Shown here: positions 32,619 through 40,528 of the stretch, one piece after another | Layout of the letters: each line of letters opens with the position of its first letter | How positions within the stretch are numbered: position 1 is the first letter of the stretch | Made by a program: the position numbers and the translations under genes | Notes under the pieces: model-generated | What the model was told of the DNA's origin: nothing | What the model saw: only the letters and a program-made list of their open reading frames with translations | Database searches by the model: none | DNA from: Pseudonocardia autotrophica | GTDB lineage: Bacteria > Actinomycetota > Actinomycetes > Mycobacteriales > Pseudonocardiaceae | DNA: 64,000 bases | Assembly: GCF_003945385.1 (NCBI RefSeq) | Contig: NZ_AP018920.1 | Location: 682,001 to 746,000, forward strand | Reading direction: 5' to 3'

Positions 32619-33028
32619 CGGGCCCTGCCGATCCGGCGGGTCAGCACGACGGCGACGGCGCAGGCTGCGGTCGCGACCACCGGCGATGCCAGCGCGTAGC
32701 CCAGCGCCAGGCCGTAGCGGCCGTGCTCGGCGAGCTGCACCGTCTCGACCGACCAGGTGGAGAACGTCGTGTACCCGCCCAGCACGCCGACTCCGAGCAG
32801 CGGGCGCAGCAGCGGGTTCGGCCGATCCGCCCCGGCCAGCACGGTGTAGAGGACACCGATCAGCAGACAGCCGGTGATGTTGATCCAGAACGTCGTCCAC
32901 GGCCAGCCGCCGGGATCCGCCGGGAACGCGACACCGAGCAGGTAGCGGATCTCGGCGCCGACGACGCCCCCGGCCGCGACCGCGGCGACGCCGCGGGTAC
33001 GAGGACCGACCGAATGCACACGCCTCAC
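32606..33028 (-). CDS. crcB: CrcB/Fluc fluoride channel subunit 2
   Basis: About 140 residues from GTG at 33028 (a second GTG at 33019 is possible). It has GAEIRYLLG, the pore Asn in FWINITGCLLIG, and GGYTTFSTWSVE, all family hallmarks, with four membrane segments. It precedes and overlaps its partner by 13 bases, so the two are made together and probably form one channel. No fluoride riboswitch is evident upstream. Confidence 0.9.
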   Translation of the reverse strand: MRRVHSVGPRTRGVAAVAAGGVVGAEIRYLLGVAFPADPGGWPWTTFWINITGCLLIGVLYTVLAGADRPNPLLRPLLGVGVLGGYTTFSTWSVETVQLAEHGRYGLALGYALASPVVATAACAVAVVLTRRIGRARWTR

Positions 33029-33129
33029 CCACCCCTGGATCGCCGGGTAGGAGCCATCAGCGCGCGGCGCGGTTGTCGGCGAGCCCCATCGCCGTCCGGG
33101 CTCCACCGTAGCCCGGACGGGCGCGCGGG

Positions 33130-33540
33130 TCAGCGCGCGGCGAGCGCCACCTCGGCGCGGGAGAGAACGGTGCGCAGCACGTCACCGGCGACCGCCAGGT
33201 CGTCGGCCGGAAGATCGCCCCACAGGTCCGCGGTGATCCGGCCGATGGCGGCGACGATCCGGTCACGCAGCGCCACACCCCGGGGCGTCGCGACCATCTC
33301 CGGGCCGTCGATCCGGACCAGGCCGGACGCCGCCAGCTCGGCGAGCCGGGCGGTCGCGGTCGCCCGGTCCACCCGGAGCGCCCGCGCGATCCGGCCGGTG
33401 ACGTCGTCGCCGCCGGCGGTGGTCAGTGTCAACGCGATCCAGCGGTGCTCGTCGAGCCCGGTGCCGGCCAGCTCCTGGAGCAGCAACGCGTTCAGTGCCT
33501 TCTCGGTCCGGCCGACCAGCTGAGTGCCGAAGGCGATCAT
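33130..33540 (-). CDS. MarR-like winged-helix regulator
   Basis: A 136-residue protein. The ATG at 33540 has GGAGGG eight bases upstream. The helix-turn-helix region, DVTGRIARALRVDRATATAR, then LAELAASGLVRIDG, fits MarR with a short wing (EMVATPRGVALRD). It is divergent from a second MarR gene across a 74-bp space that holds a large inverted repeat, so one or both likely bind there. The ligand is unknown. Confidence 0.82.
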   Translation of the reverse strand: MIAFGTQLVGRTEKALNALLLQELAGTGLDEHRWIALTLTTAGGDDVTGRIARALRVDRATATARLAELAASGLVRIDGPEMVATPRGVALRDRIVAAIGRITADLWGDLPADDLAVAGDVLRTVLSRAEVALAAR

Positions 33541-33556
33541 CGGGCCCTCCAATATC

Positions 33557-33594
33557 ATTGGTCCAACTAACGATAATTCGTGAGTCGGACCAAC
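33557..33594. promoter_or_regulatory. Inverted repeat between divergent marR genes
   Basis: ATTGGTCCAACTAACG (33557-33572) and CGTGAGTCGGACCAAC (33579-33594) match as an inverted repeat at 13 of 16 positions around a 6-base AT spacer. This is a classical MarR operator layout serving both genes. Confidence 0.78.
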
Positions 33595-33614
33595 GCAACG
33601 GGTACGGTTGCCGG

Positions 33615-34100
33615 ATGACGGACGAGGGACGGCTGGACGGACTGGCGAGCCGGCTGCTGGGGCTCTCCGCCCGGCACGCCGAGCGGGTGGTCGGCACCGA
33701 GCTGGCCCGGGTCGATGCGCACCGGTGGCACTACGCGGTGCTCGCGACGCTGGCCGAGCGCGGCCCGGCCAGCCAGGCCGCGCTCGGTGTGCGGACCGGC
33801 ATCCACACCAGTGACCTGGTGGGGCTGATCGGGGAACTGGTCGGGCGCGGCGAGGTCACCCGTGGCCCGGATCCGGCCGACCGGCGTCGCAACGTCGTCG
33901 ATCTGACCGCTGCCGGGCGGGAGCGGCTGCACCTGCTCGACGCCGTGCTGGACGACGCCCAGAACGAGCTGCTCGCGCCGCTCTCGCCGGGGCGCCGGGC
34001 GGAGCTCGTCCGGCTGCTCCGGATCCTGGTCGAGCACCACGGCCATCCGGAGCCGGGCGAGGGGAGCGGGGTCAGTGGCCGCCGGCCCCGGTCCGGCTGA
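33615..34100 (+). CDS. MarR-family regulator
   Basis: A 161-residue MarR protein. The winged helix reads GPASQAALGVRTGIHTSDLV then RGEVTRGPDPADRRRNVVDL and TAAGRERL, the standard beta-wing with the DPxDRR signature. Its 3' end overlaps that of the convergent membrane protein gene by 29 bases. It is divergent from the other MarR-like gene with a shared operator. Confidence 0.9.
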   Translation: MTDEGRLDGLASRLLGLSARHAERVVGTELARVDAHRWHYAVLATLAERGPASQAALGVRTGIHTSDLVGLIGELVGRGEVTRGPDPADRRRNVVDLTAAGRERLHLLDAVLDDAQNELLAPLSPGRRAELVRLLRILVEHHGHPEPGEGSGVSGRRPRSG

Positions 34101-35028
34101 CCGGCACCGTCCGCCGCCGCAGCGCGAGCACCGACCCGGCGCCGACGGCGACGACCACCGCCCCGAACGCGGCCGCAGTCCAGGCGTCGGGGGCGAGCAG
34201 CGGCTGCCCGCGCAGTGCCTGCCAGGTGAGCAGTGCGAGCAGGCCCAGGTATCCCGCGGTCGCGGTCGCGACCAGGTCCCGGCGCACCCTGGGATCGGCC
34301 AGCACGGCGACCCGGGGGGCGGCCAGCTCGAGGCAGATCAACAGCAGCGGCAGGATCTGCAACGCGTGCATCCCGACGAAGTGCGGGATCCGCAGGTCTC
34401 CGCCGACCGTGCTCCAGCCGACGACGGCCAGGCCGGGCCCACCGTCGGGCAGTCCGACGGTGTGCGCGCCGGCGATGCCCTGGAAGTCGGCGAGCTGGTC
34501 CGGTGTCGGACTGGTCATCAGGAATCCGAGTGCCATCCCGGCCACTGCGATCAGTGCCCCGGCGCGGATGGCCAGCGACCGCGCGGGATCGAGATCGCGC
34601 AGCCCGAACAGTGCGCCGGTCAGCCAGAGGGTGGCCAGCCAGGCCACCACGATCGAGATGCCCATGACCGACCACAGGGTGGTGTTGAGTGTCGTCGTCA
34701 CGTTGAAGTGGCTGGTCGTCCCGCGTCCGGCCTGCACGGCGATCACGACCATCTCGATCGCCAGAGTGATCGCCGCGACGGTGCCCGCCAGGAACGCCAC
34801 GCGGGCCCGCCCGCGCTGCTCGCGCAACTGCGCGTACAGCCACGCCCAGGTCACGCAGAAGATCGCGATGGACACGGCGAACTTGGTCGGCTTGAGCCAG
34901 ATCGGCGCACCGAGCAGTACGCGGGGATCGGCCAGGATTCCGAGCAGCCCGAGCGGGACCAGTGCGGCGCAGGCCAGGCCGACGATCATCAGCGGGCGGT
35001 GCCAGGTGAGCGCGGTGCGCAGGAACAT
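34072..35028 (-). CDS. Multi-pass membrane protein, unknown
   Basis: A 318-residue protein with seven to eight hydrophobic segments, starting MFLRTALTWHRPLMIVGLAC. Conserved-looking polar features are IWLKPTKFAVS, an HFNVTTTLNTTLW loop and IPHFVGMHALQILPL with two histidines facing a membrane helix, which could bind haem or metal. No named family is certain. It lies downstream of the merR gene with a double dyad in between, so it is a probable MerR target. Confidence 0.82.
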   Translation of the reverse strand: MFLRTALTWHRPLMIVGLACAALVPLGLLGILADPRVLLGAPIWLKPTKFAVSIAIFCVTWAWLYAQLREQRGRARVAFLAGTVAAITLAIEMVVIAVQAGRGTTSHFNVTTTLNTTLWSVMGISIVVAWLATLWLTGALFGLRDLDPARSLAIRAGALIAVAGMALGFLMTSPTPDQLADFQGIAGAHTVGLPDGGPGLAVVGWSTVGGDLRIPHFVGMHALQILPLLLICLELAAPRVAVLADPRVRRDLVATATAGYLGLLALLTWQALRGQPLLAPDAWTAAAFGAVVVAVGAGSVLALRRRTVPVSRTGAGGH

Positions 35029-35045
35029 CGGGACCTCCGAGAGCG

Positions 35046-35074
35046 ACAGTATGGATACTGTAACTATCGGATAG
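35046..35074. promoter_or_regulatory. Two adjacent dyads before the membrane protein gene
   Basis: ACAGTATGGATACTGT (7-bp arms, 2-base centre, 35046-35061) and CTATCGGATAG (5-bp arms, 35064-35074). MerR proteins bind such dyads inside a stretched promoter spacer; position fits control of the membrane protein gene. Confidence 0.68.
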
Positions 35075-35083
35075 CGACGCTGT

Positions 35084-35716
35084 CTATTCGTTTCCGTCCG
35101 GGTACCGGCCCGCTGAATGGCTCTCCTGGGCGATCCGGCGCAGCGCCGCGAGCAGTGCGTCGCCCAGCACCGTCGCCACCAGGGCGGTCTCCGCGACCTC
35201 CTCCCGGTCCGCGATCCGCCCGACGGCGTCCAGGTCCGCCTCGCCGATCCGGTCGGCCGCCTCCGCCCACCGCTGCAGGGTGCGCTCGTCCGGTGCGTGG
35301 CCGAGCTCGTGCATCCGGGCCAGCACGCTGCGCGCCCCGGCGAGTGCGGGTGCGCTCTCGGAGACCGTCCAGCCGGTGTGCGCGGTGAGGGCGCGTACCT
35401 CGGCCTCGGCGCGTTCGGCGAAACTGCCGCCGCCGTCGCCGGTCCCGGTGACCGCGTACACGGTGCGCCCGAGCATCCGGTGCAGTCCGGTGTCCGGGTC
35501 GTCGACGGCGGCGAGGACGTCCCGGACGACGGCGATCGGCAGCCCGCCGACCTCCACCAGGGCCCGGATCAGCCGGAGCCGCCGCAGATGGGACTCGTCG
35601 TAGCGAGCCTGGTTGGGCGAGGTCGTCTCGCCGCGGTGCAGCAGACCCTCGCGGAGGTAGTACTTGATCGTCGCGACCGGGACCTCGGACGACCGGGACA
35701 GCTCTGACACGCGCAC
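35084..35716 (-). CDS. MerR-family regulator
   Basis: A 210-residue regulator. The N-terminal MerR helix-turn-helix is MRVSELSRSSEVPVATIKYY followed by LREGLLHRGETTSPNQARYD, close to the TipA/BltR-type subgroup. The remaining 130 residues form a helical effector domain without the metal-binding cysteines of true MerR. GTG at 35716 or 35710 starts it. It sits between the ClpP-like gene (10 bases upstream) and the membrane protein gene. Confidence 0.9.
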   Translation of the reverse strand: MRVSELSRSSEVPVATIKYYLREGLLHRGETTSPNQARYDESHLRRLRLIRALVEVGGLPIAVVRDVLAAVDDPDTGLHRMLGRTVYAVTGTGDGGGSFAERAEAEVRALTAHTGWTVSESAPALAGARSVLARMHELGHAPDERTLQRWAEAADRIGEADLDAVGRIADREEVAETALVATVLGDALLAALRRIAQESHSAGRYPDGNE

Positions 35717-35726
35717 CTGGGGAAGC

Positions 35727-36278
35727 TTAGCTATCCGAACCCCGGATGTGGTCGGCGAGCCCGAACGTCACCGCCTCGGCGGCGTTCAACCAGCGCGACC
35801 GTGCCTCGTCGGGCAGCGCCGCGCCGCAGTACCGCTCGGTGAGCGCGTCGATCTCCGCCCGCCGGTGGGCCAGATGATCGGCCCGGACGCGCACATCGCC
35901 CGGATGGGCCCCGCGGACCTGACCGGCCGCGTCCCACGCCGAGGGCAGCAGCGCCGCGTGCGGCAGCGCGTACCGCTTGCCGGGGGTGCCGGCCGCCACC
36001 AGGAACGGCACCGGCCCGGCGATCGAGCCGGCCGCGACCGTGACCACGTCGACGCCGAGGGTGCGGATCGTGTCGTGCACGGCCATCGCGGCCACCGGCG
36101 AGCCGCCGGGGGAGAGCAGGTACAGGGTGACGTCGCGCCGCGGGTCCTCCGCGGCGAGCAGGAGCAGCCGGGCACACGTCTCGGCGGCGACCTCGTCGTC
36201 GAGTTCGCGGGCGAGCAGCACGATCCGCGCGCCGAGCAGCCGATCGGCGGGATCGGACGGGGTGGACAGGACGGGCAT
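35727..36278 (-). CDS. ClpP-like protein lacking the catalytic triad
   Basis: A 183-residue member of the ClpP/crotonase-like fold. The family scaffold is plain: VTLYLLSPGGSPVAAMAVHD and TIRTLGVDVVTVAAG, then LVAAGTPGKRYALPHA and LNAAEAVTFGLAD. The active-site positions are all changed. The nucleophile position of AASMG is Gly88 (SIAGPV), the catalytic His position is Ser113, and the Asp position in the TERD block is Ser. It should therefore be a non-proteolytic subunit or scaffold, like ClpR proteins. The ATG at 36278 has GGAGG upstream. It is followed by the merR gene after 10 bases. Confidence 0.88.
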   Translation of the reverse strand: MPVLSTPSDPADRLLGARIVLLARELDDEVAAETCARLLLLAAEDPRRDVTLYLLSPGGSPVAAMAVHDTIRTLGVDVVTVAAGSIAGPVPFLVAAGTPGKRYALPHAALLPSAWDAAGQVRGAHPGDVRVRADHLAHRRAEIDALTERYCGAALPDEARSRWLNAAEAVTFGLADHIRGSDS

Positions 36279-36359
36279 CGGGACCTCCGGACTCCGGCCC
36301 GCCGCCGACCGGCGGGCCTGTCCCGACGCTAGGCCCGGCCGGTGCACCCCGGCCGCTGA

Positions 36360-37469
36360 TTACGCCGTCGGCGCAACGGTTTCACCGCCCGCGATCCCGG
36401 CGGTCTTGGGCTCCCACAGCTCCGGCCGGTCGGCCAGCGCGAGCGGCAGCCCGAAGTAGGCGAACAGCTCGGTGTTGAGGAAGATGCTCAACCCGGTGAC
36501 CGCGCCGTCCTCGATCCGCAGTGCGGTGATGCCCCAGGCCTCGAACTCGCCGTTCGGGCCGGACGGCTTCCACTGCGCGAATCCGACCGTGCCGTTGATC
36601 TCCACCGGGGTGACCCGCGATCCACGGCAGGCCTGGCCGGGCCCGCTCGCCATCCAGGCGATCACGTCGTCGCGGCCGCGGAACCACAGCTCCAGCGGCG
36701 GCATGTTCTGCTCGACGTCGGAGTGCAGCAGCGCGGTCAGCGCCTCCATGTCGAACGCCTCGAACGCCTCCATGTAGCGCATCAGCAGCTCGGTCTGCGC
36801 GGGATCGACGACCGGCGTGGTACCGGGTGCGGCCTCGGAGACCCCCTGCTCGGACAGGGTCGCGCGGGCCCGCTGCAGCGCACTGTTCACCGAGGCCACG
36901 GACGTGTCGAGCAGCTCGGCGACCTCGGCGGCACGCCAGCAGAGCACCTCACGCAGGATCAGGACGACGCGCTGACGGGCGGGCAGGTGCTGCAGCGCCG
37001 CGATGAAGGCGAGCCGGATCGTCTCCTTCGCGATCGCCTTGTCGGCCGGGTCGCCGGCCGGGGTGGAGACCCGCGCGTCGGGCATCGGTTCCAGCCAGGT
37101 GGCATCGGGCAGCGGCTCGCGCAGCGACTCCGCGACCGGTGCCCCCGGGGCGCCGAGATCCATAGGCACGGCGCGCCGCTTGCGGCCGTTCAGCGCGTCG
37201 ATGCAGACGTTGGTGGCGATCCGGTACAGCCACGACCGCAGCGAGGACCGTCCGTCGAACTTCGCCAGGCCCTTCCAGGCGCGGACCATGGTGTCCTGCA
37301 CCGCGTCCTCCGCCTCGAACGCGGACCCGAGCATCCGGTAGCAGTATCCGGTCAGCTCGCGGCGGTAGTCCTCGATCTGCAGATCCAGCGGTCGGCTGTC
37401 CGTGTTGTCTGTGCTGCCGGCGCTGCCTGTGCTGCCGGAGCTGCTGCCTGCCCGGGCGGGTGCGCTCAT
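36360..37469 (-). CDS. sigG: SigG-type ECF sigma factor with SnoaL-like C-terminus
   Basis: A 369-residue extracytoplasmic-function sigma factor. Region 2 is YRRELTGYCYRMLGSAFEAE followed by DAVQDTMVRAWKGL and RSWLYRIATNVCIDAL; region 4 is LPARQRVVLILREVLCWRAA and EVAELLDTSVASVNSALQRA. An NTF2/SnoaL-like domain fills the last 120 residues (EALTALLHSDVEQNMPPLEL, then WFRGRDDVIAWM), as in SigG of mycobacteria and ECF41/56-like groups, where it takes the place of an anti-sigma factor. The Ser/Gly-rich head (about 25 residues) is probably disordered. Confidence 0.88.
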   Translation of the reverse strand: MSAPARAGSSSGSTGSAGSTDNTDSRPLDLQIEDYRRELTGYCYRMLGSAFEAEDAVQDTMVRAWKGLAKFDGRSSLRSWLYRIATNVCIDALNGRKRRAVPMDLGAPGAPVAESLREPLPDATWLEPMPDARVSTPAGDPADKAIAKETIRLAFIAALQHLPARQRVVLILREVLCWRAAEVAELLDTSVASVNSALQRARATLSEQGVSEAAPGTTPVVDPAQTELLMRYMEAFEAFDMEALTALLHSDVEQNMPPLELWFRGRDDVIAWMASGPGQACRGSRVTPVEINGTVGFAQWKPSGPNGEFEAWGITALRIEDGAVTGLSIFLNTELFAYFGLPLALADRPELWEPKTAGIAGGETVAPTA

Positions 37470-37664
37470 CGGTTCCCCCTCGCGACGTCCCCGGTCCGGG
37501 GTGGGCCGGGGCGATCCCGGTCCGTGTCGAGGCGAGTGTGCCCCTGCCCACCGACAGTGTGGAGTCCCTTTCCGGCGAACGGCGCTCCTGCGCGGTGTCC
37601 GAACGGTCCGGCCCGGTGCCGTGGGATGATCGCGGCAGCGGCGGTGCGGACGGGAGGCGCGACG

Positions 37665-38312
37665 ATGTCGGCGTTGACCGGTAACAGCCGGGACGACACG
37701 GACGGATCCGGCGCGGTCTCCCCGCTGCGCAGGGCCGGTCGGCGGCCGGTGACCTCACGGTCCGAGATCGAGCACATCGCGCTGGAGATGTTCAGCGACC
37801 ACGGCTTCGAGCACACGACCGTCGACGACGTCGCGAGCGCGGCCGGCATCGGCCGGCGCACCTTCTTCCGTTACTACGCCTCGAAGAACGACGTCGCCTG
37901 GGGATCGTTCGACGAGCAGCTGGTCCGGATGCGCGCGGTCCTCGCGGCCCAGCCGGCCGATCTCCCGGTGCTCGAGGGCATCCGGCGGGCGGTGCTGGAG
38001 TTCAACCACGTCGAGCCGGCCGAGCAGCCCTGGCACCGCAGGCGGCTGCGGCTGATCCTCGGCACTCCCGCGCTGCAGGCCCACTCCACACTGCGGTACG
38101 CCGCGTGGCGTGAGGTCGTGGCGGACCACGTCGCGGAGCGGCGGGGCGAGCCGGCGTCTGCGCTCGTCCCGCAGAGCATCGGGCACGCCTGCCTGGGGGT
38201 GTGTCTCGCGGCATACGAGCGCTGGCTGGCCGACGACGGCGCCGAGCTGGCCGGGCTGCTCGACAGCGTCTTCGAGTCGCTCATCGGGGGCTGGTCCGCC
38301 GAGCTGGGCTGA
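37665..38312 (+). CDS. mftR: TetR regulator resembling MftR (mycofactocin system)
   Basis: A 215-residue TetR protein. After a disordered head, the DNA-binding domain RRPVTSRSEIEHIALEMFSD followed by HGFEHTTVDDVASAAGIGRR and TFFRYYASKNDVAWGSFDEQ matches the MftR pattern (IERIALELFxxxGFxxTTVDxIAxAAGIGRRTFFRYFxSKNDxxWG). In mycobacteria MftR binds long-chain acyl-CoAs and represses the mycofactocin operon. The GGGAGG before the ATG at 37665 is strong. None of the neighbouring genes is a mycofactocin biosynthesis gene, so the symbol is provisional. Confidence 0.78.
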   Translation: MSALTGNSRDDTDGSGAVSPLRRAGRRPVTSRSEIEHIALEMFSDHGFEHTTVDDVASAAGIGRRTFFRYYASKNDVAWGSFDEQLVRMRAVLAAQPADLPVLEGIRRAVLEFNHVEPAEQPWHRRRLRLILGTPALQAHSTLRYAAWREVVADHVAERRGEPASALVPQSIGHACLGVCLAAYERWLADDGAELAGLLDSVFESLIGGWSAELG

Positions 38313-38335
38313 GCATGCGGGTGGGGTCCACGCAC

Positions 38336-38377
38336 GCCACGACGGCGCCCCCGGTGCTCGCGGGACGCCGTCGTGGC
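38336..38377. terminator. Bidirectional terminator
   Basis: GCCACGACGGCG (38336-38347) and CGCCGTCGTGGC (38366-38377) form a perfect 12-bp stem between the convergent mftR-like and Pro/Ala-repeat genes. Confidence 0.82.
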
Positions 38378-38388
38378 GGCGGATCGGC

Positions 38389-39330
38389 TCAGCGCGGGCT
38401 GCCGAACATCCGCTCCCACAGGCTCGGGGCGGCGGTGACAGCCGGCTCTGCCTCGGGATCGGCCGCGGCGGCCTCCTCCGGCGCCACCGGGAGGGCCGGG
38501 GCGGCCGGGACAGCCGGGTCGACGGGAGCGCCCGGGAGGGCCGGTGCGGCGGGAACGGCCGGGGCGCCGGGCACCGCGGGGACTGCGGGGACTGCGGGCT
38601 CGGGCACACCCGGGACGGCCGGCGCTCCGGGAACGGCCGGCAGGGCCGGGTCGGCGGGAACAGCCGGAACGGCCGGGTCGGCCGGAACACCGGGGACCGC
38701 GGGTGCGGCGGGCACACCCGGGACCGCCGGGTCGGCGGGGACAGCCGGAACACCCGGAACGGCCGGGTCGGCGGGAACAGCAGGGACGGCGGGGGCACCG
38801 GGAACGGCCGGGGCCGCGGGGGCACCGGGGACGACCGGCTCGACCGGCGGCTCCGGGATCACCTGCGCCGGGGCCTCCCCGGCGGCCGCGGCGTCTTCCG
38901 CGGGAGCGAGCGGCGCCGCAGGCACGGCCGGCGCGGCGGGGACGGCCGGCGCAGCCGGAACCGCGGGTGCGCCGGGAACGGCGGGTGTCGCGGGGACGGC
39001 CGGTGCGGCCGGGACCTGTGCGTCAGCCGGCACCGCGGGTACCGCCGGCACGGCGGGCGCCGCGGGCGCTGCCGGGACCGCAGGCACCGCGGGATCGATC
39101 GCGGCCGGATCGACGGTGGCCGGAGCGGCGGCCCCGCCACCGAACAGCGTGTTGAACAGCCGGTCCAGTGGGCCGTCACCGGCGGACTGTTGCGGCGCGG
39201 CGGCCGTGAGGGCGACCGGCTCGGCGGAGGCACGCGTGGGCTCGGCCGCGCCGGCCGCGCCGGCGCCGTACACACCCAGGGTGCCGATCATGAGGGTCAG
39301 GGCGACGGAAGCGGTGACTCGGGATCGCAC
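38389..39330 (-). CDS. Secreted Pro-Ala-Val repeat protein
   Basis: A 313-residue exported protein from GTG (GGAGAG upstream). A signal peptide (VRSRVTASVALTLMIGTLGV with cleavage near GAAGAAE) is followed by a short folded patch, GPLDRLFNTLFGGG. Then about 210 residues consist almost only of PAVPAVPA-type tripeptide repeats with scattered Asp, and a break in the middle (EDAAAAGEAPAQVIPEPPVE). The C-terminus, SLWERMFGSPR, looks like a degenerate copy of the LDRLFNTLFG patch, so two amphipathic ends cap an extended rod. This suggests a wall-spanning or surface spacer; no enzyme domain is present. Confidence 0.8.
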   Translation of the reverse strand: MRSRVTASVALTLMIGTLGVYGAGAAGAAEPTRASAEPVALTAAAPQQSAGDGPLDRLFNTLFGGGAAAPATVDPAAIDPAVPAVPAAPAAPAVPAVPAVPADAQVPAAPAVPATPAVPGAPAVPAAPAVPAAPAVPAAPLAPAEDAAAAGEAPAQVIPEPPVEPVVPGAPAAPAVPGAPAVPAVPADPAVPGVPAVPADPAVPGVPAAPAVPGVPADPAVPAVPADPALPAVPGAPAVPGVPEPAVPAVPAVPGAPAVPAAPALPGAPVDPAVPAAPALPVAPEEAAAADPEAEPAVTAAPSLWERMFGSPR

Positions 39331-39963
39331 GTTCTCTCCAGTTCGCGGGCTGTTGCTGTGCTGACTGACTGACGGCGCAGAGCTTGTAGTCACCAGCGGT
39401 CATCCACCAGTGACCCGTTCGTGGCCACACCCGCCACGGGAGCCCCGCCGGTCACACAGTGACCGGATCGGACCGCAACGAACCCGGAACGGGCGACCCC
39501 GGACGGGGTGCCGGAGCGGTCGTGCGGGGGCCGCGGCCCGTCCGGTCACCCGGTTCGGGGGGTCCGACGCCCGGTTGCTCACCCGTCGGCGTGGAATGAC
39601 GTTCGCGCTCACCCGTTCGGGACGACGGTGACCGGCGGTGCCCGAAAATCGGCGGGATCATCACGCATCGTGTCGTGCTCTGCGACGGGTGTGACGACGG
39701 AGGTGTGCGGGGAGGAAGTGGCGGCGGCCAGGGCCCGGCTGCCGGGCGGGCCGGCGGGCGTGCGTTGCTCGGGCATCGCGCGGCCGGGTTCTGATAGCCT
39801 GCGCGAGGTTGCAGTCGTTCTTCCCCGATCGCCGTGAAGCGTCCGTGTGAAGTTGTGACGGTGGGCTTCGCCGGTGATACGGATGTGTCTCCGACGCCGC
39901 CCGCGCGACCTCCGGCTCTCGCAGTGAGAGACCGGAACCGCTCCATCTGAGAAGGACAAAGCT
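39331..39963. promoter_or_regulatory. Long intergenic region with the leader of the cold-shock gene
   Basis: No gene is supported in these 633 bases. The last 170 bases look like the long 5' leader typical of cold-shock mRNAs. A possible -10 (TAGCCT, near 39794) is followed by a less GC-rich stretch, then a stem with CCGG and TCTC/GAGA arms (39912-39935) just before the ribosome site GAGAAGGAC. Confidence 0.5.
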
Positions 39964-40167
39964 ATGCCGCAGGGCACCGTCAAGTGGTTCAACGCCGAGA
40001 AGGGCTTCGGCTTCATCGCCACCGACGACGAGGGACCGGACGTTTTCGTCCACTACTCCGCGATCGAGGCCAACGGCTTCCGGAGCCTGGAGGAGAACCA
40101 GCGGGTCGACTTCCAGGCCAGCCAGGGCAAGAAGGGCCCGCAGGCCGACTCGGTCCGCGTGATCTGA
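39964..40167 (+). CDS. cspA: Cold-shock protein, CspA family
   Basis: A canonical 67-residue single cold-shock domain. RNP1 is KGFGFIA (within [20 protein letters not shown]) and RNP2 is DVFVHYSAI. It binds single-stranded RNA and DNA as an RNA chaperone. The AAGGAC ribosome site lies before the ATG, and a strong terminator follows at 40205. It is monocistronic with a long leader, which in this family often means post-transcriptional control by temperature. Confidence 0.97.
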   Translation: MPQGTVKWFNAEKGFGFIATDDEGPDVFVHYSAIEANGFRSLEENQRVDFQASQGKKGPQADSVRVI

Positions 40168-40528
40168 TCTTCCGTGCGGGGCATGTCCCCGCTCGTGTGT
40201 GAACCGGCGCCGGCACTCCTCGGAGTGCCGGCGCCGTCGTATGTCCGGCCCCTGTGTCCGGCAGGGAAGCAGGCGAGCGGCGCGACGACCGGGCGTGGCG
40301 GCGAACGCCGCAGAGGTTGCCACCGTCCGACCGATCGCTCCGGCCGGTCGCCCACCGTTCACCGGCGCCTGCGCCGCCGTGCGGTCGCCGGATCCCGCTC
40401 GTCTCGCCGTCGCGCGTGCTCGTCGCCTACCACTCGCGAGGACATCACTCCAGACCGCATCCTGGTGTTGCACTTCACAGATGCGGCACCAAGGCGGTGC
40501 CGCGGCAAGCGAAAGGAAGTGGATCCCG
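40168..40528. other. Intergenic region between csp and the primase-like gene
   Basis: Apart from the csp terminator, the only structure I see is a hairpin just before the next ribosome site: GCGGCACC (40483-40490), loop AAGGC, GGTGCCGC (40496-40503). It could attenuate or protect the downstream mRNA. No gene is supported here. Confidence 0.5.
40205..40236 (+). terminator. Terminator of the cold-shock gene
   Basis: CGGCGCCGGCACTCC and its exact complement are separated by two bases (TC), giving a very stable 14-15-bp stem 38 bases after the csp stop. Confidence 0.88.

Noticed and set aside
38313..38390. A hidden mftA precursor gene next to the MftR-like regulator
   Set aside because: No short frame ending in the Val-Tyr tail typical of MftA was found in the flanks; the space is filled by a terminator hairpin.
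38460..39120. Dense short repeats suggesting a CRISPR array
   Set aside because: The repeats follow codon triplets for Pro-Ala-Val inside an open frame with a signal peptide. There is no constant repeat/spacer alternation and no cas gene.
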